From positions 2,666,001 to 2,730,000 of the forward strand of contig NZ_CP058552.1 in assembly GCF_013401555.1 (NCBI RefSeq): a stretch of 64,000 bases of DNA, in the 5' to 3' direction. The notes under the pieces were generated by a model, which did no database searches, was not told the DNA's origin, and saw only the letters and a program-made list of their open reading frames with translations. The position numbers were made by a program, and so were the translations under genes. The DNA is from Paenibacillus sp. E222. Its GTDB lineage: Bacteria; Bacillota; Bacilli; Paenibacillales; Paenibacillaceae. This document shows positions 35,993-46,212 of the stretch, piece by piece (the first letter of the stretch is position 1; each line of letters begins with the position of its first letter).

Positions 35993-37333
35993 ATGAAAGC
36001 AACTTGGGAAAAGATAGAGAAGAACCTTGGGGTTCTTGAGGTTGAAGTGGGTGCAGATCGTGTAACTGCAGCACTCGACAAAGCTTTTAATAAAGTAGTT
36101 AAACAAGCAAACGTACCTGGATTCCGTAAAGGTAAAGTTCCACGTCCAATTTTCGAAGCTCGTTTTGGTGTGGAAAGCTTGTATCAAGAAGCAATCGACA
36201 TTTTGCTTCCTGAAGCTTACACAGAAGCAATCGACCAAACGGACATCTTCCCGGTTGATCGTCCTGATGTAGATATCGAACAATTCGCTAAAGGACAAGT
36301 TTTCAAGTTCAAAGCGAAAGTAACCGTTAAACCTGAAGTTACACTGGGTGACTACAAAGGCGTTGAAGTTGCTGTAGCCAAACATGAAGTAACTGATGTT
36401 GAAGTGACTGAAGAGCTCGAGCGTCTTCAACAACGTCACGCAGAACTCGTTGTTATCGACGAAGGTGCTGCACAAAACGGCGACGTTGCTGTAATCGACT
36501 TTGACGGTTCCGTTGATGGTGTACCGTTCGAAGGCGGACAAGCTGAGCGTTATTCCCTGGAACTTGGTTCCAACACGTTCATCCCAGGATTTGAAGAGCA
36601 GGTTGTGGGTCTGTCCACAGGCGACTTCAAAGACGTTGAAGTGACTTTCCCAGAGAGCTACCATGCAGCTGAACTGGCTGGCAAACAAGCGGTTTTCAAA
36701 GTGAAAGTACATGAAATCAAACGTAAACAGCTTCCTGAGCTGGATGATGAATTTGCTAAAGATGTTAGTGAATTCGATACGCTTGAAGAGTACAAAGCTG
36801 ATCTGAAAAAACAATTGGAATCCCGTAAAGCAGACGAAGCCAAAGCAGCTCAAGAAAATGCTGTTGTAGAAAAAGTGGCTGAAAATGCTGAAGTGGACAT
36901 TCCTTCTGCAATGGTTGAGAGCGAAGTACAAAACATGATGCGTGATTTCGACAACCGTCTGCGCAACCAAGGTATGAACCTGGAAATGTTCCTGAGCTTC
37001 TCTGGTCAAACACAAGCTGACCTGAGAGGACAAATGCAGGAAGATGCTTCCAAACGTGTTCGTAACAACTTGGTTCTTGAAGCAGTTGGTAAAGCGGAGA
37101 ACATTGAAGTGTCTGACGAAGAAGTTAACCAAGAACTCGAAAAAATGGCTGAGTCTTACAAGCGTCCTGCTGAAGAGATTCGTGGCATTCTCGAGGGTAA
37201 TGGTTCCCTGGACAGCCTTCGTGATGAAGTGAAACTGCGTAAAACGATCGATGTTCTCGTTGAGAACAGCAAAGTCGTTGAAGCTGTTGAAGCTCCAGCT
37301 GAAGAAGTTGCTGCAGAAGCTGACGAAAAATAA
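35993..37333 (+). CDS. tig: Trigger factor (ribosome-associated chaperone, prolyl isomerase)
   Basis: 446 aa, typical length. The N-terminal ribosome-binding domain includes the signature PGFRKGKVPRPIFEARFG. The FKBP-type PPIase domain (~165-245) has VAVIDFDGSVDGVPFEGG, and a helical C-terminal substrate-cradle domain ends in an Ala/Glu-rich tail. It folds nascent proteins at the ribosome exit. Binding site GGAGGGG before the ATG. Codon use is strongly biased, as in a highly expressed gene. Own promoter and terminator. Confidence 0.97.
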   Translation: MKATWEKIEKNLGVLEVEVGADRVTAALDKAFNKVVKQANVPGFRKGKVPRPIFEARFGVESLYQEAIDILLPEAYTEAIDQTDIFPVDRPDVDIEQFAKGQVFKFKAKVTVKPEVTLGDYKGVEVAVAKHEVTDVEVTEELERLQQRHAELVVIDEGAAQNGDVAVIDFDGSVDGVPFEGGQAERYSLELGSNTFIPGFEEQVVGLSTGDFKDVEVTFPESYHAAELAGKQAVFKVKVHEIKRKQLPELDDEFAKDVSEFDTLEEYKADLKKQLESRKADEAKAAQENAVVEKVAENAEVDIPSAMVESEVQNMMRDFDNRLRNQGMNLEMFLSFSGQTQADLRGQMQEDASKRVRNNLVLEAVGKAENIEVSDEEVNQELEKMAESYKRPAEEIRGILEGNGSLDSLRDEVKLRKTIDVLVENSKVVEAVEAPAEEVAAEADEK

Positions 37334-37370
37334 GACAAGCTGTTATGTAATGAACAGCTGAATAAACGAT

Positions 37371-37402
37371 AAGGCACGTGAATCATTGCGTGCCTTATTT
37401 TT
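37371..37402 (+). terminator. Terminator of tig
   Basis: AAGGCACG pairs with CGTGCCTT, then ATTTTT. Confidence 0.8.
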
Positions 37403-37441
37403 AAATTATGGCATCCATTTTATAGAGGATTCAGTAATAAT

Positions 37442-37588
37442 ATGGATGGGATTTGTTGCGGAATTGGTTATGCATATCCAACGTGCTATGGTTCTCCTGC
37501 AAATAAAAAAAAGGTGAAACGGCATAGGATTGCTCCGATTTGCACATACATAGAAAACATGGTTAAATATGATCAGGCTAAAAAGTAA
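37442..37588 (+). CDS. Possible 48-aa Cys-containing small protein
   Basis: In the 377-bp gap between tig and clpP, a 48-aa frame starts MDGICCGIGYAYPTCYG and ends with a basic half (KKKVKRHR). The candidate binding site GAGGAT is 13 nt from the ATG, too far to be convincing. The Gly/Cys/Tyr-rich start recalls small sporulation peptides, but there is no family assignment. Confidence 0.3.
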   Translation: MDGICCGIGYAYPTCYGSPANKKKVKRHRIAPICTYIENMVKYDQAKK

Positions 37589-37619
37589 ACTCACCCCGTC
37601 TTGACACCACTTGTGAAAA

Positions 37620-37648
37620 ATGACATTGTCACAGGAACGTGTTAGAAT
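37620..37648 (+). promoter_or_regulatory. Promoter of clpP
   Basis: ATGACA, 17-bp spacer, TAGAAT. No CtsR heptad repeat (GGTCAAA type) is seen near it, unlike B. subtilis clpP. Confidence 0.55.
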
Positions 37649-37710
37649 GAATTTGGGTTTGCTTTACAGGTAGCCTATGTCTAATTACATGTAGAAAAGA
37701 GGTTGGTCTC

Positions 37711-38301
37711 ATGAGTCTGGTGCCAATGGTTGTAGAACAAACCAATCGAGGCGAGCGTTCTTACGATATATATTCGCGTTTGCTGAAGGATCGCATTATT
37801 TTTCTAACCAGTGCGATTGATGACGATGTAGCCAATCTTGTCATAGCTCAGCTTTTGTTTTTGGCAGCCGACGATCCTGAGAAGGATATCAGCTTGTACA
37901 TTAATTCACCTGGTGGTTCTGTCACCGCAGGGATGGGTATATACGATACGATGCAATATATCAAGCCGGATGTATCGACCATTTGCGTAGGTATGGCAGC
38001 AAGCATGGGCTCGTTATTGCTGACAGCAGGTGCTCCTGGCAAACGATATGCGCTGACAAACAGCGAAGTGATGATTCATCAGCCGCTTGGCGGCGTTCAA
38101 GGACAGGCTGCGGATATCAAAATTCACGCAGAATGGATTATTAAAACACGTCAGAAACTGAATCAAATATACGTCGATCGTACAGGTCAACCCCTTGAGA
38201 AAATCGAGCGGGACACAGACCGTGACTTTTTCATGAGTGCTGAAGAAGCCAAAACGTACGGCATTATTGACCAGGTGCTCAGCAGACCGATCAATTCCTA
38301 A
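37711..38301 (+). CDS. clpP: ATP-dependent Clp protease proteolytic subunit
   Basis: 196 aa. Catalytic triad Ser98 (GMAASMGS), His123 (MIHQPLGG) and Asp172 (RDFFMS), all at standard positions. It forms the double-heptamer protease that works with ClpX, ClpC or ClpE. The clpX gene follows after 12 bp, so ClpXP is encoded as one operon; in B. subtilis clpP lies elsewhere, so this arrangement differs. Confidence 0.97.
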   Translation: MSLVPMVVEQTNRGERSYDIYSRLLKDRIIFLTSAIDDDVANLVIAQLLFLAADDPEKDISLYINSPGGSVTAGMGIYDTMQYIKPDVSTICVGMAASMGSLLLTAGAPGKRYALTNSEVMIHQPLGGVQGQAADIKIHAEWIIKTRQKLNQIYVDRTGQPLEKIERDTDRDFFMSAEEAKTYGIIDQVLSRPINS

Positions 38302-38313
38302 AGGGGTGGTTTC

Positions 38314-39567
38314 ATGTTTAAATTTAACGATGAGAAAGGGCAATTGAAATGCTCTTTTTGCGGTAAATCTCAGGAACAGGTGCGCAAGCTGGTCGCTGGA
38401 CCGGGCGTTTACATTTGTGATGAATGTATCGAACTGTGCACTGAAATCGTAGAGGAAGAGCTCGGTCATGACGAAGAACTGGACCTCAAAGATATTCCAA
38501 AACCGAAAGAAATCCGCGATATTCTTGACCAGTACGTTATTGGACAGGATCAGGCTAAGAAGTCTTTGTCTGTAGCGGTTTACAATCACTATAAACGGAT
38601 CAACACGCAAAGCAAGATTGAGGACGTTGAATTGCAAAAAAGTAACATTTTGCTGTTAGGGCCTACGGGTTCTGGTAAAACGTTGCTTGCGCAAACGATG
38701 GCTAAAATCCTTAATGTTCCTTTTGCTATTGCTGATGCAACTTCATTGACGGAAGCAGGTTATGTCGGCGAAGATGTAGAGAACATTCTGCTCAAGCTGA
38801 TTCAAGCTGCTGATTATGATGTGGAAAAAGCAGAGCGCGGCATTATTTATATCGATGAAATTGATAAAGTAGCGCGTAAATCCGAGAACCCATCCATTAC
38901 ACGTGATGTATCGGGTGAAGGTGTTCAACAGGCGCTCCTGAAAATTCTGGAAGGAACTGTTGCTTCTGTACCACCACAAGGTGGTCGTAAGCATCCACAT
39001 CAGGAATTCATCCAGATCGATACTACGAACATACTCTTCATTTGCGGCGGTGCCTTCGATGGTCTGGAGCAAATGATCAAACGCCGGATCGGTAAAAAAG
39101 TCATTGGCTTTAACACCGTTGCGGAACAAAAAGATCTTAAACCAGGTGAATATCTGGGTATGGTATTGCCGGAAGACTTGCTGAAATTCGGTCTGATTCC
39201 GGAATTTGTAGGCCGTTTGCCAGTTATCTCCACTTTGGAGCCGCTGGACGAAGACACATTGGTACGGATTCTTTCCGAGCCAAAAAATGCGCTTACGAAA
39301 CAATACCAAAAACTGCTTGAGCTGGATAATGTAAATCTGGTGTTCGAACCAGGAGCATTGCTTGCGATTGCGAAGGAAGCCATTAAACGTAACACGGGTG
39401 CACGTGGACTGCGTGCAATTATCGAGGGCATTATGCTTGAGATTATGTATGAAGTACCTTCCCGTGATGATGTTACGAACTGTGTCATTACCGAAGAGGT
39501 CGTTGAGAAGAGAGTCGTGCCTGAACTGAGCCAATCCAAGGACGACAAGCAGGAAGAAAGTGCCTAA
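38314..39567 (+). CDS. clpX: ATP-dependent Clp protease ATPase subunit ClpX
   Basis: 417 aa. Zinc-binding domain with Cys13, 16, 35 and 38 (CSFC...CDEC), Walker A GPTGSGKT, Walker [10 protein letters not shown], pore loop [10 protein letters not shown], and the ClpP-docking IGF-type loop (KKVIGFNT region). It unfolds substrates and feeds them to ClpP. Binding site AAAGGGGTGG. Ends with an acidic, Lys-rich tail. Confidence 0.97.
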   Translation: MFKFNDEKGQLKCSFCGKSQEQVRKLVAGPGVYICDECIELCTEIVEEELGHDEELDLKDIPKPKEIRDILDQYVIGQDQAKKSLSVAVYNHYKRINTQSKIEDVELQKSNILLLGPTGSGKTLLAQTMAKILNVPFAIADATSLTEAGYVGEDVENILLKLIQAADYDVEKAERGIIYIDEIDKVARKSENPSITRDVSGEGVQQALLKILEGTVASVPPQGGRKHPHQEFIQIDTTNILFICGGAFDGLEQMIKRRIGKKVIGFNTVAEQKDLKPGEYLGMVLPEDLLKFGLIPEFVGRLPVISTLEPLDEDTLVRILSEPKNALTKQYQKLLELDNVNLVFEPGALLAIAKEAIKRNTGARGLRAIIEGIMLEIMYEVPSRDDVTNCVITEEVVEKRVVPELSQSKDDKQEESA

Positions 39568-39690
39568 CTAAAGGGTAATATTCCGTTTCAACACTGAAAT
39601 ATAGACTTGTCAGTTCTCCACTCCTGGCAGAAGGCGAATTCATGTCTCTGTCAGGGTGGAGCTTTGACGTTGTGGGGAGAGAAATCACTC

Positions 39691-40788
39691 ATGTTTTTAA
39701 GACAAGATACACGACCCGTAAAAGTGGGAAACTTAACGATTGGTGGCAGCAACGAGGTCATCATCCAGAGCATGTGTACAACGAAAACGGCAGACGTTGA
39801 GGCAACCGTGGCAGAGATTTTGCGTTTGGAAGAAGCAGGCTGCCAAGTAGTGCGTGTAACGGTGAATAATGAGGAAGCTGCCGCAGCCATCAAGGAAATC
39901 AAGAAACGGATTCATATTCCGCTCGTAGCGGATATCCATTTTAATTATAAACTGGCGCTCCTTGCGATTGAAAACGGCATCGATAAAGTACGGATTAATC
40001 CCGGCAATATCGGTAAACGATCCAAAGTGGAAGAAGTGGTCAAGGCTTGTAAAGAGAAAGGTATTCCGATTCGCATCGGGGTAAATGCGGGTTCGCTTGA
40101 AAACCATTTGCTTGAGAAATATGGGTATCCAACGGCTGATGCTATGGTAGAAAGTGCATTGTATCACATTGGTATTCTGGAAGAGCTTGACTTCCATGAT
40201 ATCATTGTATCCCTCAAAGCTTCGGATGTACCGATGGCGATTGAAGCGTATACCAAAGCGGCTCAAATCATCAAATATCCTTTGCATCTGGGCATTACTG
40301 AGGCGGGGACGTTGTTCTCTGGTACAATCAAAAGCTCGGCCGGTATGGGTGCTTTGTTATCCATGGGTATTGGCTCAACGATGCGGATATCGCTTAGTGC
40401 GGACCCGGTTGAAGAGATCAAGGTTGCGCGTGACTTGCTCAAAACCTTTGGTCTGATTTCCAATGCAGCTACGCTGATTTCATGCCCTACCTGTGGACGT
40501 TTGGATATCGATCTGTTCTCTATTGCAAATGAAGTGGAAGAGTATATCTCCAAGCTCAAGGTGCCGATCAAAGTATCCGTGCTGGGTTGTGCCGTTAACG
40601 GCCCGGGTGAAGCCAAGGAAGCGGATATCGGTATTGCCGGTGCACGCGGAGAAGGCTTGTTGTTCCGTCATGGTAAAATGATCCGTAAAGTGCCGGAAGA
40701 GATCATGGTTGAGGAATTGAAAAAAGAGATCGACAAAATCGTGGAGTCCTATGAAACGACAGGAGTTATTCCTGGCCGCTCGCACTGA
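39691..40788 (+). CDS. ispG: 4-hydroxy-3-methylbut-2-en-1-yl diphosphate synthase
   Basis: 365 aa. IspG (GcpE) converts MEcPP to HMBPP in the non-mevalonate isoprenoid pathway, with a [4Fe-4S] cluster. The Cys ligands are in SCPTCGR and [10 protein letters not shown]; the TIM-barrel part begins [16 protein letters not shown] ([17 protein letters not shown]). ATG 39691 ([10 protein letters not shown]) has GGGGAGAG upstream; the in-frame extension back to 39607 is not family sequence. Situated between clpX and lonB, where Bacillus has no such gene. Confidence 0.95.
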   Translation: MFLRQDTRPVKVGNLTIGGSNEVIIQSMCTTKTADVEATVAEILRLEEAGCQVVRVTVNNEEAAAAIKEIKKRIHIPLVADIHFNYKLALLAIENGIDKVRINPGNIGKRSKVEEVVKACKEKGIPIRIGVNAGSLENHLLEKYGYPTADAMVESALYHIGILEELDFHDIIVSLKASDVPMAIEAYTKAAQIIKYPLHLGITEAGTLFSGTIKSSAGMGALLSMGIGSTMRISLSADPVEEIKVARDLLKTFGLISNAATLISCPTCGRLDIDLFSIANEVEEYISKLKVPIKVSVLGCAVNGPGEAKEADIGIAGARGEGLLFRHGKMIRKVPEEIMVEELKKEIDKIVESYETTGVIPGRSH

Positions 40789-40809
40789 TTGATTTATATA
40801 ACGTTTTGC

Positions 40810-40844
40810 AACAGTCCGTCAGCAATGACGGGCTGTTTTTTTTC
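40810..40844 (+). terminator. Terminator of ispG
   Basis: ACAGTCCGTCA, loop GCAA, TGACGGGCTGT and eight T. Confidence 0.85.
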
Positions 40845-40870
40845 TCAAACATACAATTTCCTGATTACCC

Positions 40871-40899
40871 GTTTACGTCTCGGTGAAAAGGCTATACTA
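40871..40899 (+). promoter_or_regulatory. Candidate sporulation (sigma-F) promoter of lonB
   Basis: GTTTA, 14-bp spacer, GGCTATACTA resembles the sigma-F pattern GyWTA-N15-GGnrAnAnTW with one mismatch and a spacer one base short. B. subtilis lonB is sigma-F dependent (known). Confidence 0.4.
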
Positions 40900-40956
40900 C
40901 CAAGTATTAGCATGATCTCATATGAGAATAGGGATAGAACAGGAGGATGTTGAGAC

Positions 40957-42711
40957 ATGGAATTTGGTATGGTCATAATGATGATTCAGTTATTTTTTGG
41001 TGTGGTGATCGGTTTGTATTTCTGGAATTTGCTTCGTGGCCAGAAAACAAATCGCAGCGCGGTGGAGCGTGAATCCCGCAAGGAACTGGAGAAGCTGCGC
41101 AAGCTGCGCTCCATTTCACTCACCAAGCCTCTGGCAGAGAAGACACGTCCGGCAACCATTAATGATATTGTAGGGCAAAAAGACGGACTCCGCGCCCTTA
41201 AAGCCGCGCTATGCAGTGCTAATCCACAGCATGTCATTATATATGGCCCACCAGGGGTCGGGAAAACAGCTGCGGCAAGGGTGGTATTGGAAGAAGCCAA
41301 AAAGAATCCGTCCTCTCCTTTCAAGGCCGATGCCAAATTCACGGAACTCGATGCCACGACGGCGCGTTTTGATGAACGGGGTATTGCTGACCCTTTGATT
41401 GGTTCAGTGCATGATCCGATCTATCAAGGAGCAGGAGCGATGGGCGTAGCAGGCATTCCACAGCCAAAACCCGGTGCGGTTACAAAAGCGCATGGGGGGA
41501 TGCTTTTTATTGATGAGATCGGAGAACTGCATTCTATTCAGATGAATAAACTGCTGAAAGTATTGGAGGACCGCAAGGTCTTTTTGGAAAGTGCGTACTA
41601 TAACTCGGAAGACACGCATACTCCTGCTTATATCCACGATATTTTTCAAAATGGTCTGCCAGCCGATTTTCGTCTAGTCGGAGCGACAACTCGTTCGCCC
41701 CATGAACTGCCTCCAGCCTTGCGCTCGCGGTGCATGGAGGTCTATTTCCGTCCATTGCTGCCCGAAGAGATTGGGCAAATTGCGGAAGATGCCATTCAGA
41801 AAATCGGATTCAGTCCATGTCCAGAAGCAGTTGATGTGGTTAAGCGCTATGCAACCAATGGCCGTGAAGCGGTCAATATTATTCAGCTCGCTGCTGGGCT
41901 GGCTTTGACTGAAAAACGTGAAACGCTGCAGGCGTCGGATGTGGAATGGGTCGCTGGCAGCAGCCAGATTCAGCCCCGGCCAGATCGCAAGGTGCCTTTG
42001 CGGCCACAGATCGGTTTTGTGAATGGCTTGGCCGTATATGGACCGAACATGGGCACCATTCTGGAGATCGAAGTATCCGCTGTTCCGGCTCTTCGAGATC
42101 AGGGACGGATTAACATCACGGGAGTTGTGGATGAGGAAGAGATTGGAGGCGGTTCGCGCACACTCCGGCGAAAAAGCATGGCTAAAGGCTCGGTTGAAAA
42201 TGTGTTAACCGTATTAAAGGCCATGGGTATTCGTCCTAACGACTATGATTTACACGTCAACTTCCCAGGTGGAACGCCAATTGATGGTCCATCTGCCGGG
42301 ATTGCTATGGCGACAGCCATTACATCAGCTATTCAGGGGCGTCCGATTGACCATGAGACAGCGATGACTGGCGAGATCAGTATTCATGGCCGGGTAAAAC
42401 CGATCGGTGGTGTACTCGCCAAAGTAGAGGCTGCATTCCAGGCCGGTGCTAAGACAGTCATTATTCCGGCAGAGAACTGGCAGTCCATCTTTGAAAATCT
42501 GGATGGCTTACGTGTTATCCCGGTCGATACTGTTGAAGATGTATTCCGAGAAGTATTTGACTGGGTGCCTAATGAGGAGCAAGCGAAACAAATCAACCTT
42601 GCGGAGGAGGCAGGGACACCTGCACCGGAGATTTTCCCACCGGCATCCGCATCCTATTTACGTGCTGACTTGCCCCGTCCAAGACAGGTTACAGATTCGG
42701 GAAGCTGCTAA
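40957..42711 (+). CDS. lonB: ATP-dependent protease LonB
   Basis: 584 aa. An N-terminal membrane-type helix (VIMMIQLFFGVVIGLYFWNLL), AAA domain with Walker [14 protein letters not shown] and Walker B MLFIDEIGEL, and a C-terminal Lon protease domain with the Ser in DGPSAGIAMATA and Lys further on (Ser-Lys dyad). LonB is a forespore-related Lon-like protease in Bacillus. AGGAGGATG precedes the ATG. Same tandem order lonB-lon as in B. subtilis. Confidence 0.93.
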   Translation: MEFGMVIMMIQLFFGVVIGLYFWNLLRGQKTNRSAVERESRKELEKLRKLRSISLTKPLAEKTRPATINDIVGQKDGLRALKAALCSANPQHVIIYGPPGVGKTAAARVVLEEAKKNPSSPFKADAKFTELDATTARFDERGIADPLIGSVHDPIYQGAGAMGVAGIPQPKPGAVTKAHGGMLFIDEIGELHSIQMNKLLKVLEDRKVFLESAYYNSEDTHTPAYIHDIFQNGLPADFRLVGATTRSPHELPPALRSRCMEVYFRPLLPEEIGQIAEDAIQKIGFSPCPEAVDVVKRYATNGREAVNIIQLAAGLALTEKRETLQASDVEWVAGSSQIQPRPDRKVPLRPQIGFVNGLAVYGPNMGTILEIEVSAVPALRDQGRINITGVVDEEEIGGGSRTLRRKSMAKGSVENVLTVLKAMGIRPNDYDLHVNFPGGTPIDGPSAGIAMATAITSAIQGRPIDHETAMTGEISIHGRVKPIGGVLAKVEAAFQAGAKTVIIPAENWQSIFENLDGLRVIPVDTVEDVFREVFDWVPNEEQAKQINLAEEAGTPAPEIFPPASASYLRADLPRPRQVTDSGSC

Positions 42712-42734
42712 GCGCTTCCCTTCATTGGTTTTTT
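42699..42734 (+). terminator. Possible terminator overlapping the lonB stop
   Basis: GGGAAGC and GCTTCCC with an 8-nt loop, and a T-run eight bases later. Weak because of the separated T-run. Confidence 0.35.
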
Positions 42735-42797
42735 ATGTGAACATTTGATAGAATAATGAATGACTACAACCTGAGAGCCATTGGAGGTGCGAAAGCG

Positions 42798-45137
42798 ATG
42801 GGACCGAGCAAAGCGAAAGGTCGTCGTTTTCCTTTACTGCCTTTAAGAGGACTTCTCGTCTACCCGAGTATGGTACTGCATCTCGATGTGGGCCGGGAGA
42901 AATCGGTCAAGGCTTTAGAAAAAGCGATGGTAGAAGAACATTTGATTCTCCTATGTTCCCAAGCCGAGGTAAATATTGAAGAACCAACACAAGAGGACAT
43001 TTTCAGAATCGGAACCGTTGCCAAGGTCAGACAGATGCTGAAGCTTCCAAACGGGACGATTCGTGTACTTGTGGAAGGCTTGGAACGGGCTGAAATCATT
43101 GAATATACGGACAACGAGGAATATTATGAGGTTCTGGCTCAAGAGCTTCCTGAAGAGGAGAACAGTCATCCGGAAACAGATGCGCTGATGCGTACAGTTC
43201 TGAACCAGTTCGAAAATTATATTAATCTGTCCAAAAAGGTTACACCTGAGACACTTGCGGCTGTGTCCGATATTGAAGAACCGGGTCGCTTGGCTGATGT
43301 AATTACCAGTCACCTGTCCTTGAAGATCAAGGACAAACAGGAGATTTTGGAAACCATCGACGTTCGTGAACGGCTGGAGAAGCTGCTGGACATCCTGAAC
43401 AACGAGCGGGAAGTACTGGAGCTTGAACGCAAAATCAGCCAGCGCGTGAAGAAACAGATGGAGAAAACCCAGAAAGAATATTATCTGCGCGAGCAGATGA
43501 AGGCGATTCAGAAAGAACTGGGTGAGAAAGAAGGCCGTGCCGGCGAAGTTGAGGAACTTCGAAATCAGATGGAGGCTCTTGGCTTGCCGGACAAGGTAAA
43601 GGAAAAGGTCGAGAAAGAAATTGATCGACTGGAGAAAATGCCATCAAGTTCTGCCGAAGGCGGCGTTATCCGCAACTATGTAGATTGGCTGCTGGGACTG
43701 CCTTGGACGCAGATGACAGCCGATGATCTGGATATTCAGAAGGCTGAAGATGTGCTAAATGCAGATCACTACGGTTTGGAAAAACCGAAAGAACGTGTGC
43801 TTGAATATCTGGCTGTCCAGAAGCTGGTGAAAAAGCTTAAAGGACCGATCCTCTGTCTGGTTGGACCTCCAGGGGTCGGGAAAACGTCGCTTGCCCGCTC
43901 TATCGCCAGATCGCTTGGACGCGAATTCGTCAGAATATCGCTGGGTGGCGTGAGAGATGAAGCAGAAATTCGCGGTCATCGCCGTACTTATGTTGGTGCA
44001 ATGCCAGGCCGCATCATTCAGGGCATGAAGACGGCGGGGTCACTCAATCCGGTGTTCCTGTTGGACGAGATTGATAAAATGGCTTCGGACTTCCGTGGAG
44101 ACCCTTCCGCAGCGTTGCTTGAAGTACTTGATCCCGAACAGAACAATACGTTTAGTGACCACTTTGTGGAGTTGCCGTTTGACTTATCTAACGTTATGTT
44201 TATTACAACCGCCAACACAGTGCATAACATTCCACGTCCACTTCTGGACCGGATGGAGATGCTCAATATTCCGGGGTATACCGAGCTGGAGAAGCTGCAA
44301 ATCGCCAAAAACTATTTGCTGCCGAAACAGAAACAGGACCATGGCCTGGAAGAAGATCAGCTGAATATCGGGGATGACAGCTTGCTGCGTGTCATTCGTG
44401 AATATACACGAGAGTCTGGCGTGCGGAATTTGGAACAGCAGATGGCATCGTTATGCCGGAAAGCGGCCAAAAACATCGTCTCTGGTGCGGAAGGTCAGAT
44501 TAATATTACACCGGATGAAGTGAAGGATTATCTTGGTCCGGGTAAATTCCGCTACGGTATGGCCGAACTGGAAGATCAGATTGGTACGGTGACGGGACTG
44601 GCGTGGACTGAAGTGGGTGGAGATACCCTCGTGATCGAGGTTACCGTTGTACCTGGAACAGGCAAGCTGACGCTGACAGGTAAACTGGGCGATGTCATGA
44701 AGGAATCGGCTCAGGCGGCATTCAGCTACACCCGCTCCAAAGCTGCACAGCTTGGCATTCCGTCCGACTTCCACGAGAAGAACGACATCCATATCCACGT
44801 TCCGGAAGGAGCCATTCCAAAGGATGGACCATCCGCCGGAATTACAATGGCGACGGCCTTGATCTCTGCTCTAACGAACAAACATGTCTCCAAAGACATT
44901 GCCATGACTGGCGAAATAACGCTGCGTGGTCGTGTGTTGCCAATCGGCGGACTTAAGGAAAAATCACTGGCGGCTCACCGCGCCGGTTACAAAAAAATAT
45001 TATTGCCCAAGGATAACGAACGGGACCTGCGGGATATTCCGGACAGCATCAAGGAAGATGTGGAATTTGTTCCTGTAGCCCATATGGATCAGGTGCTGCA
45101 ACATGCGCTTGTGGAACAGGCAGGAATACACCTGTAG
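42798..45137 (+). CDS. lon: ATP-dependent protease La (LonA)
   Basis: 779 aa, standard length. N-terminal substrate domain ([24 protein letters not shown]), coiled coil, AAA domain with [13 protein letters not shown] and [17 protein letters not shown], and a protease domain with [14 protein letters not shown] (Ser) and GLKEKSLAA (Lys). It degrades misfolded and regulatory proteins. ATG 42798 has GGAGGTG 8 nt upstream; the longer form from 42756 has no site. Confidence 0.96.
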   Translation: MGPSKAKGRRFPLLPLRGLLVYPSMVLHLDVGREKSVKALEKAMVEEHLILLCSQAEVNIEEPTQEDIFRIGTVAKVRQMLKLPNGTIRVLVEGLERAEIIEYTDNEEYYEVLAQELPEEENSHPETDALMRTVLNQFENYINLSKKVTPETLAAVSDIEEPGRLADVITSHLSLKIKDKQEILETIDVRERLEKLLDILNNEREVLELERKISQRVKKQMEKTQKEYYLREQMKAIQKELGEKEGRAGEVEELRNQMEALGLPDKVKEKVEKEIDRLEKMPSSSAEGGVIRNYVDWLLGLPWTQMTADDLDIQKAEDVLNADHYGLEKPKERVLEYLAVQKLVKKLKGPILCLVGPPGVGKTSLARSIARSLGREFVRISLGGVRDEAEIRGHRRTYVGAMPGRIIQGMKTAGSLNPVFLLDEIDKMASDFRGDPSAALLEVLDPEQNNTFSDHFVELPFDLSNVMFITTANTVHNIPRPLLDRMEMLNIPGYTELEKLQIAKNYLLPKQKQDHGLEEDQLNIGDDSLLRVIREYTRESGVRNLEQQMASLCRKAAKNIVSGAEGQINITPDEVKDYLGPGKFRYGMAELEDQIGTVTGLAWTEVGGDTLVIEVTVVPGTGKLTLTGKLGDVMKESAQAAFSYTRSKAAQLGIPSDFHEKNDIHIHVPEGAIPKDGPSAGITMATALISALTNKHVSKDIAMTGEITLRGRVLPIGGLKEKSLAAHRAGYKKILLPKDNERDLRDIPDSIKEDVEFVPVAHMDQVLQHALVEQAGIHL

Positions 45138-45167
45138 CCCGTTAAACGAGGGATCGTATGAAGAGTA

Positions 45168-45211
45168 AACCGTTCTGCGGAAGCTTTGGCGTCCGCTGGA
45201 ACGGTTTTTTT
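45168..45211 (+). terminator. Terminator between lon and engB
   Basis: AACCGTTCTGCGGA pairs with TCCGCTGGAACGGTT and ends in a T-run. Confidence 0.75.
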
Positions 45212-45293
45212 GGTATGATAGAACAATCCATGGCATAATACCAACAGCAGCTCTAAGTAAGAGCACAGGAGTTAAAGAGAGGACAGATACATT

Positions 45294-45947
45294 ATGAAAG
45301 TAAATCAATCCGAATTTATTATCAGTGCCGTTCGGCCTGAACAATACCCCGAGGACGGCCTGCCCGAGATTGCCTTGGCGGGACGATCCAATGTAGGGAA
45401 ATCATCTTTGATCAACCGTTTGATTAATCGCAAAAACTTAGCACGGACGAGTTCTACCCCTGGTAAGACACAGCAACTGAACTATTATAAGATCAATCAG
45501 GATCTCTACTTCGTCGATTTCCCGGGATATGGCTACGCTAAAGTTTCCAAAGAGCAACGCTTTGCCTGGGGCAAAATGATGGAGAAATACTTGCTGGGAC
45601 GCGAGGAATTGAAACTGGTCATGCAGATGGTGGATATGAGACATGAGCCATCCAAGGATGACAAGATGATGAATGAGTGGCTCCGCCATCATGGATTGCC
45701 TCTGGTAGTGGTTGCGACGAAGATGGACAAGATTCCAAAAACGCGTAGAGCCAAACATATTAAAGTCATCAAGGAAGCTTTGGATCTTCGTCCTGGTGAT
45801 CTGTTTGTACCGTTTTCATCGGAAGAAGGTTTAGGTAAAGAAGAATTATGGGAGATCATTACCCGCTTTGCCGGAATCGGTCAAGCTTCAGCGGAAGAAG
45901 AGCCACAGGCTGAGGAAAATCACGAAGACTACGAAATTAAAGGATAA
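45294..45947 (+). CDS. engB: Ribosome biogenesis GTPase EngB (YsxC/YihA)
   Basis: 217 aa. G1 [15 protein letters not shown]3 [11 protein letters not shown]4 TKMD, and G5-like SSEEG. It is an essential GTPase for 50S subunit assembly. The gene order lon-engB-...-hemA matches B. subtilis lonA-ysxC-ysxD-hemA. The C-terminal ~20 aa are acidic, an extension beyond the core. Confidence 0.96.
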   Translation: MKVNQSEFIISAVRPEQYPEDGLPEIALAGRSNVGKSSLINRLINRKNLARTSSTPGKTQQLNYYKINQDLYFVDFPGYGYAKVSKEQRFAWGKMMEKYLLGREELKLVMQMVDMRHEPSKDDKMMNEWLRHHGLPLVVVATKMDKIPKTRRAKHIKVIKEALDLRPGDLFVPFSSEEGLGKEELWEIITRFAGIGQASAEEEPQAEENHEDYEIKG

Positions 45948-46086
45948 CCGGGGATTACGCCATTTTGATGCAGGAAAGCGAGCAACTGGGGTGGATCTTT
46001 GATGCGATCAAGGATTAATCCATTTTTTATGGATTTTCGTGGAAATTCATTGTTTTATTTTGGAGCGAAATAGCTATACGGTAGTG

Positions 46087-46212
46087 TATAATGAGTATAG
46101 GTGCATTGTGCCAACGGTACCAAAGTAGCGGCCTTACCGACCTGAAGAATTTTGAGATCACTGCCGCTGTGCAGGAAGACAAAACAATCGGGAAAGAATT
46201 GAGGAGATTTTT
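46087..46212 (+). promoter_or_regulatory. -10 box and structured leader of the unknown 46213 gene
   Basis: TATAAT at 46087-46092 (-35 unclear) is followed by a ~120-nt leader. The leader can fold: GGTGCA..TGTGCC-type and TAGCGGC (46125-46131 region) with GCCGCT (46163-46168 region) complements, before GAGGAG and the ATG. No known riboswitch class is recognised. Confidence 0.35.

Noticed and set aside
35936..37132. 398-aa frame antisense to trigger factor
   Set aside because: Shadow of the strongly codon-biased tig gene; Phe/Cys/His-rich composition and no family resemblance.
37601..37630. TTGACA at 37601 as the clpP -35
   Set aside because: At 17-bp spacing the partner is CATTGT, a poor -10; the ATGACA/TAGAAT pair is better.
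38743..39534. 263-aa frame antisense to clpX
   Set aside because: Overlaps a certain gene; composition is that of antisense noise.
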